The position numbers were made by a program, and so were the translations under genes. A DNA stretch of 64,000 nt from positions 207,596 to 271,595 of the forward strand of contig CALTAJ010000002.1 of NCBI GenBank assembly GCA_943842245.1. The letters are read 5' to 3'. The notes under the pieces were generated by a model. The model saw only the letters and a program-made list of their open reading frames with translations, was not told the origin of the DNA and did no database searches. Origin of the DNA: an uncultured Flavobacteriaceae bacterium (lineage in GTDB: Bacteria; Bacteroidota; Bacteroidia; Flavobacteriales; Flavobacteriaceae). Every line of letters begins with the position of its first letter. The first letter of the stretch is position 1. Shown here piece by piece: positions 9,103 to 20,284 of this stretch.

Positions 9103-10503
9103 ATGTTAAGTGAAGGAACTATTATCGCTTTAGCTACCCCTGCTGGAAGTGGAGCGATTGGTATTATTCGTCTTTCAGGCCCTGATGCATTCGAGAAAAC
9201 ATCATTTTTTTTTCGCTCTAAATCTAAACAATCTTGGAATAAAATACCCTCTAATACGATTGTTCTTGGAAATTTTAGTTTAGACCAAGAGATCATTGAT
9301 GAGGTGTTATTAACTAAATTCAAAGGACCTCATTCTTATACTGGAGAAAATGTAGTGGAGATTTCCTGCCATGGCTCTTCTTACATACAACAAAAAATAA
9401 TAACATGCTATTTAGATGTTGGAATAAATCCTGCCCAAGCAGGAGAGTTCACATTGAGAGCTTACCTTAATCGAAAAATGGATTTAAGTCAAGCGGAAGC
9501 TGTAGCGGACATAATAGCAGCTGAAAGTGCATCAGCTCATCAAATTGCAATGCAACAAATGCGAGGTGGGTTTTCGAAAAAAATGGAAAACTTACGCCAA
9601 GAACTAATCCAGTTCAAGGCTCTTATCGAACTTGAACTTGATTTTAGTGAAGAGGAAGTAGAATTTGCTAATATCAGTCAATTGAAATCATTACTCAATC
9701 TCCTTCACAAAAATATTAGTGGTCTCAAAAATTCTTTTTCGTATGGAAATGTTATAAAAAAAGGGGTCCCAGTGGCAATAGCTGGAAAACCAAATGTGGG
9801 AAAGTCGTCTTTATTAAATGCATTATTAAATGAAGAAAAGGCAATAGTCTCTGATGTTCCAGGAACAACTCGAGACAGCATTGAAGATACATTGGTTTTG
9901 AGCGGTATACTCTTTAGATTCATAGATACAGCTGGACTTAGAGAAACAAAAGACATAGTTGAATCTATTGGTATTAAAAAGACTAGAGAAAAAGTAAGTC
10001 AAGCGTCTATTCTCATTTATCTTTATCAACGAGACAGTGATCCAAAAGAAACTGCAAAAGAAATTCAAAAATTAAGTCATGAAAATCTAAATCTTTTAGT
10101 GGTTGAAAATAAAATTGATGAGCATAATAACAACTTTGATATTTCTTTAGCATCAAATATTGAATCAAGGCTTAAACAGAAAATAGATATTATAAAATTC
10201 GGAATCTCATCAAGGGATTCAAAAAGTTTAATTCCACTTCAAAAAATACTGGTAGATCAAGTGAAAAATATGAAAGGTGATTCAAGTATAGTAATAAATA
10301 ATAGTCGCCATTATATGGCTCTTAATTCTGCTTTAGAGTCAATTTTATTAATTCAAAAGGGATTAGACAACAATTTACCTGGAGATCTATTAAGTATAGA
10401 ACTTAAAGATGCTATTAATCATATTGGATCTATAACTGGAAATATTGATAATGACCAAGACGTTTTAGGTGCAATATTTAGTCAATTTTGTATCGGTAAA
10501 TAA
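9103..10503 (+). CDS. mnmE: tRNA modification GTPase MnmE
   Basis: MnmE works with MnmG to install carboxymethylaminomethyl groups on wobble uridine 34 of tRNA. The 466-residue protein has the N-terminal folate-binding domain (MLSEGTIIALATPAGSGAIG), the G1 loop GKPNVGKSS near 227-235, the G2/G3 region PGTTRDS and DTAGLRE, the G4 motif NKID, and the C-terminal catalytic motif FCIGK. I chose the ATG at 9103: it gives the family's normal N terminus and follows the upstream stop by one base, whereas an earlier ATG at 9052 would lie inside the previous gene. The 3' end borders a degraded region (see findings). Confidence 0.97.
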   Translation: MLSEGTIIALATPAGSGAIGIIRLSGPDAFEKTSFFFRSKSKQSWNKIPSNTIVLGNFSLDQEIIDEVLLTKFKGPHSYTGENVVEISCHGSSYIQQKIITCYLDVGINPAQAGEFTLRAYLNRKMDLSQAEAVADIIAAESASAHQIAMQQMRGGFSKKMENLRQELIQFKALIELELDFSEEEVEFANISQLKSLLNLLHKNISGLKNSFSYGNVIKKGVPVAIAGKPNVGKSSLLNALLNEEKAIVSDVPGTTRDSIEDTLVLSGILFRFIDTAGLRETKDIVESIGIKKTREKVSQASILIYLYQRDSDPKETAKEIQKLSHENLNLLVVENKIDEHNNNFDISLASNIESRLKQKIDIIKFGISSRDSKSLIPLQKILVDQVKNMKGDSSIVINNSRHYMALNSALESILLIQKGLDNNLPGDLLSIELKDAINHIGSITGNIDNDQDVLGAIFSQFCIGK

Positions 10504-10508
10504 ATAAT

Positions 10509-10613
10509 GGTAAAAGAATATTTAGACGTACAGAAGTAGAAAGATTCCTTGACAAGAACACTTATAAGTCAAAGGATAATATGATTCAACTGGCTGAAGA
10601 TAATCACCGTTAG
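10509..10613 (+). pseudogene. Excisionase-like DNA-binding fragment
   Basis: Immediately after mnmE a 34-codon frame without a start codon reads GKRIFRRTEVERFLDKNTYK and continues for 14 more residues to a stop. The pattern (basic strand, R-R-x-E-V-E-x-F-L) resembles the C-terminal half of small winged-helix excisionase or MerR-like proteins used by mobile elements. Only about half of such a domain is present. The identification rests on this short motif and is tentative. Confidence 0.35.
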
Positions 10614-10770
10614 AACGCGTTTAAATACGTTTTAAAGGGGTTTTAGATTATTCTAACTGTATCCTCTGGTTTAGTTTCAATTCAATAGATTTTGATACTG
10701 TTGGAATTTAAGAATCCAAAAACAAACATTATAATTAGAAGCCCTTAGAAGATGTTTTTTAACTTTTTCT

Positions 10771-11333
10771 TCAAGAATTAAGATATTGCGTTGGAGTACA
10801 CGATTTTATTAACTTGAAAACCCTATTAAAATTTTCTTGTGAACTAAATCCAGACTTTTCTGCAAGTCCTTCCATAGAATAGTTTTGCAGGTAACCTTCA
10901 CCGATTAATGTAGTTGCAAACTCAATTCTATATGAATTAATAAATTGAGGAACACTCATCCCAGAATGTGTTTTTTATACTATTACGAACCAATTCATTT
11001 CGTATACCAGTTTCAGCAGAAATTGAAGCTGATGTGTAATCAGGATTAAGATATTTATTGTCTTCTGAAAATAAAGATTTAATATGACGGTATATTTTTA
11101 ATAAGCCTTCATCTTTATCATCAGAATTATCTAATACGCGAAATTTTTCTGATCATTTCAGGGCGAACTGACTTAAAATCAGGATGGTTAAAATTGCCTA
11201 AAACCTTAATGCTAACTATAGCAAATAGGCCATTTATATGTTTAATAAAAATACACCTAAAACAAAGAGAGTAGAAATGCTCGTGGTGGTGATTAGCACA
11301 TAATAGTATTTCATGAAGCTCAGATACATGCAT
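10771..11333 (-). pseudogene. Decayed AraC-family regulator
   Basis: The C-terminal 62 codons (10771-10959) encode the second half of an AraC DNA-binding domain: FINSYRIEFATTLI, then MEGLAEKSGFSSQENFNRVF and TPTQYLN. Upstream the reading continues in another frame (DYTSASISAETGIRNELVRN, about 10965-11110) and then in a third (11127-11333), so at least two frameshifts separate the parts. Hydrophobic fragments on the same strand up to about 11.75 kb could be the remains of an N-terminal membrane sensor half, as in the 7TM-AraC regulators of flavobacteria. No fragment could make a working regulator. Its former target is unknown. Confidence 0.7.
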
Positions 11334-12077
11334 GTTTTTGTTTTTATCAGTTAAAATTTCACTCTTTAATATTTGAAAAAATTTATTAAAAATTATCCCT
11401 AGTAAAAAAAAGAGTATTCAAGACACAAAACTCATAAACACAGTCCTCCTTACCCACAAAATCATATAGTATTAAACCCCAGTATATTTTCAGAGGCAAT
11501 CTGATTATCTATAAACGTGAAGTAATCTAATTCCTCGATTTGAATTAAGGGAATCAACGAATAGTAAAAGTAAGGACTAGGTATAAAGTAAATAAAGGTG
11601 AGTCTTGCCTCTCTTTTTTTCTAGGATAGATTTTATGAAATAAAAAGAAAAAAATAAAAGCAAATGCTCCTTCCTGAGGCAACAAGTACAATCGGTATTT
11701 TAATGTTAAATATGAAGTACATAGACATATTTATCATTGTTATTAGCTGAAACGAAAAATGAAAAATAAGATGCTCTAAGATGATAGTCATTTTCAGTGG
11801 CCGACATTCTGTAAAGCCTTGTTACATGACTATTAAAGTTGTAAAAAATAAGAGGTAAACAGGGTAAATTTCCATTTATTAAATGCAGTATAATATTAAT
11901 ATATTACTGATGATAAGGTTAAGCATTTACTATTTAAGGTGTAAATATAGAAATTTGTGGGTTAAAACAATTAAACCATAAAAATTATATAAATAAATTA
12001 TTGAAGATCTCGTAAGTTTTTTTAAAAGTCGTCAATTATACTCCACGAATAAAAAATATAATTTATTTATATTTTTT
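11334..12077. other. Degraded stretch without an intact gene
   Basis: No intact gene is seen in these 744 bases. The minus strand has short hydrophobic frames broken by stops (for example ASGRSICFYFFLF and FYYSLIPLIQIEEL, about 11.5-11.75 kb), which may be remains of the membrane half of the AraC-type regulator. The last about 80 bases lead into the next gene and contain no ATG in its frame. Confidence 0.4.
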
Positions 12078-14356
12078 GTGTCGTTCCTATTATTATTTTT
12101 CTTTTCAGAATTTAGTTTATCAGCTCAAGGTACTTTTTCCCTAGACTCAAATGGTGTTACGGTAAAATGTACTGGTTGCGTTGCAGGGGACTCAGGTATT
12201 GTAGGTGGGCAAACCTATACGGCTTATAGTACTGCATCTTTAGCTGCTAAACCTATAGGTGATACCGATTGGAATAGAGTAGTTACTTCTCTTGTTACAG
12301 ACATGTCCGATTTATTTTTAAATCAAGCCACATTTAATCAAGATATTAGTTCTTGGGATACTTCGAATGTCACTACTATGAAGGATATGTTTAGAGGAGC
12401 GAGTGCATTTAATCAAGATCTATCCTCTTGGACTGTTAGTAATGTACTTAATATGCAACAAACTTTTTTTAAAGCTGTAGCTTTTAACAATGGTGGCAGT
12501 GCCTTGATTAATAATTGGAATGTTAGTAGTGTTACTAACATGGTAGGGATGTTTAGTGAAGCAACATCATTTAACCGACCTCTAGAGAGCTGGAACGTTA
12601 GTAGTGTTACAAGAATGGATAGAATGTTTAAATATGCTTCAGCATTTGATAAACCTTTAAATGGCTGGAACGTTAGTAGTGTTAATAATATGGCTGGAAT
12701 GTTTTTTGACGCTAGAGTATTTAACCAACCTCTAAACAGCTGGAACGTTAGTAGTGTTACAAATATGTCTCAGATGTTTTTGGATGCAAGGGCTTTTAAT
12801 CAAGATCTAAGTAGCTGGAACAATAGAGTTAGTAGTGTATCTACGATGGCTCAGATGTTTCAAGGAGCACGGGCTTTTAACAATGATGGCAGTCCCTTGA
12901 TTAATAATTGGGACACTTCTAGTGTAAACACAATGAATGGTATGTTTAATGGTGCAATTAACTTTAATCAACCTCTAAATAATTGGGATGTTTCTAATGT
13001 GACTAATCTGAGTTTTACTTTTTCTAATGCAACCATTTTTAATCAAGATCTATCTGATTGGGATACTAGTAGTGTCGAAACAATGCAAGCTACATTTTTG
13101 AATGCAAGGGCTTTTAATAAAACTCTTACAAGAGATGGTAACAAATGGAATACTTCTAGTGTCGAGACTATGAAGGATATGTTTAGCGGAGCAATAGCTT
13201 TTAATAAAGATATTAGTTCTTGGGATACTTCAAGTGTCGAGACCTATTGATTCTAGATATGTTTAATGGTGCTTCAGCATTTGACAAACCTCTAAACACC
13301 TGGAACGTTAGTAGTGTTAAAAATATGGCTAGAATGTTTTTGAACGCTATAGCTTTTAATCAACCTCTAAATAATTGGAATGTTTCTAATGTGATTAGTC
13401 TGCAAAGCACATTTAGTAATGCGGATAGTTTTAATCAACCTCTAAATAATTGGAACACTTCATCTGTTCAATATATGAGCTGCAACTTTCAGAGCAAATG
13501 ATCTATTTAATCAAAATCTTTCTAGTTGGGTTACTTCTAGTGTTGACACATATGCAACATACATTTATGAATAATACTGTCTTTAACAACGGCCAATCAT
13601 CAGGTGGGTATCCAATACCTTGCAGTGGGATACATCAAGTGCTACAACGAATGGATAGTATGTTTGAAATGCAACCGCTTTTAATGGTAATATCAGTGGC
13701 TGGAATGTAAGCTATGTTACTGCAATGGACAGAATGTTTTTTAACGCATCAGTTTTTAATCAAGATCTCTCTAATTGGAATACTTCTAGTGCAACTACTC
13801 TTAAGGCAATGTTTAATGGAGCAACTATTTTTAATAATGGGCTCTCAGCTGGTGTTCCATCAACTATTATGAATTGGAACACTTCAAGTGTTACAACTAT
13901 TGAATCTACTTTTGCAAGTGCACCTGCATTTAATGGTAATATCAGTGGTTGGGATGTAAGTAATGTTACATCGGCAAATAACCTTTTCAATGGCTGCTTC
14001 AAGATTTAATCATCCTTTGGGTGGATGGGATGTAACATCAATTACTACTATGAATAATATGTTCGACTGCGCTTCTTGCTTTGATCAAGATCTCAACTGC
14101 TGGTGCGTGGTACACAACCCTAGTAGATTCATCTTTTAGTAACAGTTCACCCTATAAATTCAAAACCACTTTTTTTACCTAGATGGGCGGAGCCCTGCGA
14201 CCCATCAATTAGTTTTGCGCTTCAACAATTGCCAAGATGATGGGCTAATAACTCCCACTATTGTTAGTTCAGGTGGAACTTTTACCGCCTCAATTACCGG
14301 AGGACTTGTTCATAGAAATAATCAATGGGGTTCTGGTAAAGCAGATTTTTTAGATA
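12078..14356 (+). pseudogene. Frameshifted BspA/DUF285-repeat N-terminal half of giant surface protein
   Basis: A signal peptide (LLLFFFSEFSLSAQ) is followed by about 24-residue BspA/DUF285 repeats of the form AFNQDLSSWDTSSVTTMxxMF, the leucine-rich-like surface repeats known from Treponema, Mycoplasma and many Bacteroidota. The first 390 codons (12078-13250) are open. From about 13245 to 14356 the same repeat pattern jumps between all three frames at least eight times (near 13245, 13495, 13550, 13615, 13650, 13668, 13998 and 14105), then leads into the Ig-like repeats of the next entry. The start is unclear: GTG at 12078 gives a short signal peptide, and in-frame codons further upstream would add a basic n-region but contain no ATG. 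This half and the following ORF were almost certainly one gene of about 8.2 kb. Confidence 0.75.
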
Positions 14357-17300
14357 TTGATCGCAACTACAGGTGTAATTAATCCATCGAACTCTCTTGC
14401 TGGAGTATATGATATAACTTATTCAACTGGCGCTTGTAAAAGTTTCACAACCTCAATTACTATTCGCTCTGTAAATAATCCAGTGTATCAACTAAGCTAT
14501 GCATCTAGTCCAATTTGTAAAAGTGCTGGAGGAACAATCACACCGACAATAATTCCTACAAACTCTCATCGAACACTTCCTTTCATAAATTTAGATCCTG
14601 GAAATCCAGTAAGTTGGACTAATGTTGGGAGTGTTACTGGAGGAACTACTGGTATTTTATCGAATTTAACAACGAATTCTTCCTTTACCCACTGGGAGTT
14701 GAAGGATGATGGTAATCCTAATGTCTGGACAGACGATGGAACTTATCACCCGAACTTTGTGACAAGAAATAATAATGGAAATATAAAACATAATGAAGGA
14801 ATGTCCCTGGAATTTACTGCTCCAGGAGGCTTAAATGATTTAATTGAAAATGATTACACTGGTGATAGTGGATTTTTTCCAAGGAAATCACAATCAGTTT
14901 CTGTATGGGTAAAGGAATATGATTGGACTGACCGGGATAATAAAACTATTATCTATGAATGGACAAGTGGCAGTAGTCAGGGGATTTCATCTCTTTGGTC
15001 TCAAGGTGGAAAATGGAAATATAGAATTGGATTTGGAGGGTCAAGAGATAGAATTGGATTACCGATTGCCTCTGGTGGTGGACATTTTATAATAGCAGAT
15101 AATACGCTGAATAACAATCAGTGGTATCACTTATTAATAACAAGAGATGTAGATGGAGGCCCTGGATCAGGAGACCAGACCGGGGTTGTTAAATTTTATG
15201 TTGACGGTGTTTTAACGGGTACTGTGACTGAAACTTTAAATTTGGAGTATCCCGCTGATGGAGCTATTATGTTTGGTAGAAATTCAAACACAGAAAGAAC
15301 GCCAGATACCAATGGTTTTGAATTTGAAGGAGAATTTGGCCCAATTAGAATTTTTCAATTTGAATTAACACAATCTGAAGTTGAATACGAATATGATATG
15401 TTTGCCCTTCGATACAAAGGTTCTTTCTCAGCAACCCCTGGCGGACTTTCAATTAATTTAGCAACCGGAATAATCGATGTTTCAGCTTCCGCTTCTGGGA
15501 CTTATGTAGTTTTAGCCACATGGACAGAGCCCACAAGTGGTAAAACACATACTGCAAGTTCAACAGTTACCATTGGAGATTCTGACGCTAGTTTTAGTTA
15601 TCCTTTAAACACTTATTGCGAATCCAATGATTCGGTAATTACTCCAACTATAACAGAGGCTGGAGGAGTTTTTAGTGCTTCAGGGGGTTTGACATTAAAT
15701 ACGGGTACAGGTGGAATTACACCCTCAACATCTACCCCTGGAACGTACACTGTATCATACACAACCGCTGCAACATGTTCAAGAACATCAACTGTAACCA
15801 TAACTATTACTGCAAAAGATTCTCCTTCACTTACATACACTACTAGCAATAGTTGTGAAGATGTTGATGGATCTGTTTCCTTTAGTCCCGCCTTAAGTAT
15901 AGCTGGAGGAACTTTTTCTGTTTCTCCTGCAAGTGGACTCGCAATTGATTCTTCAGGTGTAATTACTCCCTCTGCTTCGTCTGTTAATTTATATACCATT
16001 ACATACACCACCACTGGAACATGTCCAGGAACCGTAAGTGTAACATTTGAAATTTTACCTGTTGATGATCCTACTTTTAGCTACTCTACAATTAATTTCT
16101 GTCAATCAAGTACTTCAGAAATAACTCCAACAATATCAGGAACTCCAGGAGGAGTTTTTAGTCTCTCTCCTGCTACTGGTCTGTCATTTGATACCACCAC
16201 AGGTGGAATTATACCGTCGCTATCTAGTGTTGGTTCTTATACTATAGGATATACTACCTCTGGGCCATGCGCACAAACTTCGTCTTTAACCATAGCTATT
16301 ACTGCGTCAGATTCTCCGACACTTTCATACCCGAGTTATAGTAGCTGTATAAATGTTGATCCAGCTGTTTCCTATAGTCCCTCCTTAAGTATAGCGGGAG
16401 GAAGTTTTTCTGTTTCTCCTCCAAGTGGACTAGCAATTAATTCTTCAACAGGTGTGATTTCTCCATCTATTTCTTCTGTTGGTTCTTATACTATAGAATA
16501 TATAACCTCTGGAACATGTTCAGGAACCCTAAGTGTAACATTTGAAATTTTACCTGCAGACGATCCAACTTTTAGTTTTTCTAAAAGTTCTTACTGTTCG
16601 AATCTACCAAATTCAATTACTCCAACTATAACAGGAGATGCTGGGGTTTTTAGTGCTCCAGGTGGTTTAATAATTAATTCTACTACAGGTGTAATATCAC
16701 CTTCTGCATCTACTCCTGGAACCTATACAGTAACATACACAACCTCTGGTCTGTGTCCAGCAACATCAAGTGCTACTATAACAATTAATTTAGGAGAAAG
16801 TTCATTATTTAATTATCCACAAGACAAATACTGTAAAGGAACTTTAGGAACAGTTACTCCAACAGTAGAAACCTTAGGTGGGACATTTACCTTCACTCCT
16901 CTTGGATTAAACATTGACTCTTCTACTGGAGAAATTAATACTAGCCTTTCCTCTGTAGCTACCTATACAATAGAGTATACTATTTCTGGAACATGCTCTG
17001 AAACATCTTCATTCATTTTAGTAATCAATGATTTTAAAGAAGATTCTAGTTTTAGCTACCCTGCAAAATCGTACTGTGTTAGTGATATATCAACTGTTAC
17101 TCCGACAATAAAGACTCTTGGCGGTACATTTTCTGTAAGCCCATCAGGTTTAAATATAAATTTAACCACAGGAATTATAAATCCAAGCTTATCTTCGGTT
17201 GGAAGTTACACTATTGAATATACTACAGCTGGTGATTGCCAAAATACATCTTCAACAACTATTGAAATAAAGCCAGAAGACAATTCAAGCTTTAGCTACG

Positions 17301-20284
17301 GCTCAAACCTTTTCTGTACGAGTGAAACAAATGTAGCTACTCCTACAATAACAACTCCCGGAGGAACATTTACTTTCAGTCCCTTAGGATTAAGCATTGA
17401 TCTTTTAACTGGTGTTATATCTCCAGGTAGTTCTTTAACTGGAACTTATAGCATTACTTACACTACTCCAATAACTAAGAATTTAAGCTATAGAATTCCT
17501 CAAGAAGATAACTTAATTGGTCATTATCCTCTAGATGATAATAATGAAGATGTCAGTGGTAATGGATATCATGGAACAGTCACATCAACATCCAACCCCA
17601 TTGGAGCTAATAATAGATTTGGAACTCCATTTTCTGCTTTAGAGTTTGATGGTGATGATTCAATCTATTTTGGTAATGAAATTATAGATGAATTTAATGG
17701 GACTTCTAGTGACTCATTTACAATTAGTATTTGGCTGAGATATGATTATGATAGTGAATCATATAATGAAACTGACTTTATGTCTCTTGGACAATATGGA
17801 TGTAGTGATAGTGATAGAGGTGTTATATTTAGAGCTGGTGAATCTGGTATATCTGATTTTGGTGCTTGCAGTAGAAGAGGGCATATAACTGGTGACTTTT
17901 CTGATGATACATGGCATCACTTTGTCTATAGATATAATAGGAATGTAGGTAGAACTATTTTCGTTGATGGTATTTTTAGAACTGTAGAAAATAATAACCG
18001 TACAAATATGCATAATATTATTAGGCATGGGTTAACAATTGGTGGAGGCTATCAAGAAAGTGGTAGAGGGCTGGATCCAGTTGCTGATGGTTATGTTGGC
18101 TTTTTGGATGATCTAAAAATATGGAACACTCCTTTAACAGATGATGAAATTTTAAATTTATATAGCGATGAAGATGCTCCTCCCGCTATTCCTTCTTTAG
18201 GTCCAGTAACTTTAGGCTGTGTTAATAGTACTACTATTTCTGTAACCATATCTTCTCTTGTGACAGGTACTTTTGATTATGGCTATCCCCCAGAGATAAA
18301 ATTTTGTGCAAATGACTCTGATCTTACACCTTCAATTAGTGGCTTAGCTTCTGGAACGTTTTATAGTCTACCCGATGGATTAGATATAAATTCAACAACT
18401 GGAAAAATTGATTTTCAAAGTTCAACTCCAGGAACATATAATATCTTCTATGAAGTCCCATCTCTTTGTGGAGGCTCAACTACTTCTTCAACGATTGTTC
18501 TCAATGAGTGCTCTGCTTCCTCCCCTAATGATCCTGATGATCCTGATACTTGCGATACTGATGGTGATGGTGTTTGTTGTGCTAGTGAAACAATCTACGG
18601 GTCAAATTGTGAAGACCCATGTAGTTATTTTTTTCCCGATGTAAGATTTAATAATATAAGTTCAGAATGGAATACTCTTGATTGTGATGGAGATGGGGTT
18701 GTAAATGAAGATGAGCTCATTGACAATACTGACCCAAGAAATGCTTGTAGTTATAAAGTAGAAAGTAGGTCAATACCTGTCATAAATAATGGTTTAGATT
18801 GTGACGGGGACGGAGTTAGTGGAAGGAACGAAGTGCTTAATGATAAAACAAACCCTTTAAATAGCTGCTCTGTTGATATTAATAATATTACTCTACAAGT
18901 AACCTCGATAGAAGACTGTGATGGCGATGGTGTTATAAACTCAAAAGAGGTTAACGACAATACTGATCCGTTTAATGGGTGTAGTTTTATTATTAGCAGC
19001 GTAAGCACGTTAACCAGTCTAGCTTGGCAAGCCTTAGATTGTGATGGAGATGGCGTCCTAAATGGAAATGAAATAAATGATGGGACTGATGTCTATGATA
19101 GATGTGATTATAATTATTATAGTATAACTGTTTTTCCTGAAAGAGGATTTGATTGTGATGGTGACGGCATTAGTAACTGGCAAGAAGTTGTAAACAGCAA
19201 AACGAACCCAAAAGATCCTTGTGATTTTGATTTAGAATTTATTGATTCACCTTTCAGCGATCAATGGGGGGAATTAGATTGTGACGGAGATAATTATATC
19301 AATTTAGTTGATAAATTTCCACTTAACAGACTTGAGTGGTTTGATACTGACAATGACAAAATAGGAAATAATCAAGATTTAGATGATGATAATGATGGTA
19401 TCGAAGATATTAAAGAGGGTCTTGAGGATTTAGACAATGATGGGATTCCAAATTCTCTAGATAATGATAGTGATGGAGATGGCTGCTTTGATGCAAGTGA
19501 AGCAGGATACATTGATCCTGATTTTGATGGAATAATAGGTAGCGGAATACCTGAAATTGATTCCAATGGGAAGGTTTCTTCAAGTATAGGATATGTTGAA
19601 ATTGCAGATAATGATATTAATGGAATATTAGATTTCTTAGAATCAGGTTCACTCATTTTTGAAATTTTTAAAGAGCCTAATAATACCACAATGATCACAA
19701 GAGAATCAGAAATTGAAATTTCAATTCTGGTTAATTCAGAAAATAAAATTTCCTACAAGTGGCAGGTTAATAAAAGTTTAGGTACTTCTTCGCCTAACAT
19801 TAGTGAATGGGTCGAAATTACTGACGATAATATGTATGGTGGGACAAAAACTAATAAGTTAACTATCTCAAATCCTCTATTTAGCATGGAGGGATGGAGC
19901 TATAGGGCTATAGCTAGCTCTCCTAGTTATCTTTGTCAAGAAGAAATCATTTCCAAGCCAAGTGAATTAATAATTGCCAATTTAATTATTCCAAATGCAT
20001 TTTCTCCCGATGGAGATGGAATAAATGATACTTGGACTATCAGAGGGGACTTGAATCAAAATTATCCAAATAATAAAATTTATATTTTCAATAGATGGGG
20101 AGTAAGTGTATTTGAATCTAAAGGATATCAAAATAATTGGAACGGAAGTAATAATAGTAATTCAAGTGGAAATCGCTCCTCAAACCTTCCTGTGGGAACA
20201 TATTTTTATGTTTTGGACTTAAATGGAGATGGATCTAATGTAAAAAAAGGATACGTCTATCTAACCCGCATGAGCAATGAATAA
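14357..20284 (+). CDS. Giant type IX-secreted adhesin: LamG, Ig-like, TSP3, gliding-motility C-terminal domain
   Basis: The frame encodes 1975 residues, but the nominal first codon (TTG) is not a natural start; this is the downstream part of the broken gene before it. Domains in order: an Ig-like unit; a LamG/concanavalin-like domain (about 150-350; WYHLLITRDVDGG, VKFYVDGVL); about eight 70-90-residue Ig-like repeats (FSYxxxxYCxSxxxxxTPTI, SxGTYTIxYTTxGxC); a second LamG domain (about 1050-1270; HYPLDDNNEDVSGNGYHG); six or more calcium-binding thrombospondin type-3-like repeats (LDCDGDGVxNxxExxxxTDP); and a C-terminal domain (about 1880-1975) opening with IPNAFSPDGDGINDTW. That last domain is the gliding-motility-associated type, a type B type IX sorting signal. 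It overlaps the PorP/SprF gene by 8 bp. The likely role is as an exported adhesin or surface polymer binder. Confidence 0.8.
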   Translation: MIATTGVINPSNSLAGVYDITYSTGACKSFTTSITIRSVNNPVYQLSYASSPICKSAGGTITPTIIPTNSHRTLPFINLDPGNPVSWTNVGSVTGGTTGILSNLTTNSSFTHWELKDDGNPNVWTDDGTYHPNFVTRNNNGNIKHNEGMSLEFTAPGGLNDLIENDYTGDSGFFPRKSQSVSVWVKEYDWTDRDNKTIIYEWTSGSSQGISSLWSQGGKWKYRIGFGGSRDRIGLPIASGGGHFIIADNTLNNNQWYHLLITRDVDGGPGSGDQTGVVKFYVDGVLTGTVTETLNLEYPADGAIMFGRNSNTERTPDTNGFEFEGEFGPIRIFQFELTQSEVEYEYDMFALRYKGSFSATPGGLSINLATGIIDVSASASGTYVVLATWTEPTSGKTHTASSTVTIGDSDASFSYPLNTYCESNDSVITPTITEAGGVFSASGGLTLNTGTGGITPSTSTPGTYTVSYTTAATCSRTSTVTITITAKDSPSLTYTTSNSCEDVDGSVSFSPALSIAGGTFSVSPASGLAIDSSGVITPSASSVNLYTITYTTTGTCPGTVSVTFEILPVDDPTFSYSTINFCQSSTSEITPTISGTPGGVFSLSPATGLSFDTTTGGIIPSLSSVGSYTIGYTTSGPCAQTSSLTIAITASDSPTLSYPSYSSCINVDPAVSYSPSLSIAGGSFSVSPPSGLAINSSTGVISPSISSVGSYTIEYITSGTCSGTLSVTFEILPADDPTFSFSKSSYCSNLPNSITPTITGDAGVFSAPGGLIINSTTGVISPSASTPGTYTVTYTTSGLCPATSSATITINLGESSLFNYPQDKYCKGTLGTVTPTVETLGGTFTFTPLGLNIDSSTGEINTSLSSVATYTIEYTISGTCSETSSFILVINDFKEDSSFSYPAKSYCVSDISTVTPTIKTLGGTFSVSPSGLNINLTTGIINPSLSSVGSYTIEYTTAGDCQNTSSTTIEIKPEDNSSFSYGSNLFCTSETNVATPTITTPGGTFTFSPLGLSIDLLTGVISPGSSLTGTYSITYTTPITKNLSYRIPQEDNLIGHYPLDDNNEDVSGNGYHGTVTSTSNPIGANNRFGTPFSALEFDGDDSIYFGNEIIDEFNGTSSDSFTISIWLRYDYDSESYNETDFMSLGQYGCSDSDRGVIFRAGESGISDFGACSRRGHITGDFSDDTWHHFVYRYNRNVGRTIFVDGIFRTVENNNRTNMHNIIRHGLTIGGGYQESGRGLDPVADGYVGFLDDLKIWNTPLTDDEILNLYSDEDAPPAIPSLGPVTLGCVNSTTISVTISSLVTGTFDYGYPPEIKFCANDSDLTPSISGLASGTFYSLPDGLDINSTTGKIDFQSSTPGTYNIFYEVPSLCGGSTTSSTIVLNECSASSPNDPDDPDTCDTDGDGVCCASETIYGSNCEDPCSYFFPDVRFNNISSEWNTLDCDGDGVVNEDELIDNTDPRNACSYKVESRSIPVINNGLDCDGDGVSGRNEVLNDKTNPLNSCSVDINNITLQVTSIEDCDGDGVINSKEVNDNTDPFNGCSFIISSVSTLTSLAWQALDCDGDGVLNGNEINDGTDVYDRCDYNYYSITVFPERGFDCDGDGISNWQEVVNSKTNPKDPCDFDLEFIDSPFSDQWGELDCDGDNYINLVDKFPLNRLEWFDTDNDKIGNNQDLDDDNDGIEDIKEGLEDLDNDGIPNSLDNDSDGDGCFDASEAGYIDPDFDGIIGSGIPEIDSNGKVSSSIGYVEIADNDINGILDFLESGSLIFEIFKEPNNTTMITRESEIEISILVNSENKISYKWQVNKSLGTSSPNISEWVEITDDNMYGGTKTNKLTISNPLFSMEGWSYRAIASSPSYLCQEEIISKPSELIIANLIIPNAFSPDGDGINDTWTIRGDLNQNYPNNKIYIFNRWGVSVFESKGYQNNWNGSNNSNSSGNRSSNLPVGTYFYVLDLNGDGSNVKKGYVYLTRMSNE

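Noticed and set aside
12300..14100. Regular repeats that could be a CRISPR array
   Set aside because: The units are about 72 bp, code for BspA/DUF285 repeats in frame, vary in sequence and have no constant direct repeat with unique spacers.
15613..16014. 133-codon open frame on the minus strand inside the giant adhesin gene
   Set aside because: It is the shadow of the Ig-like repeat codons: valine- and proline-rich, without start context, and wholly inside a clearly coding plus-strand region.
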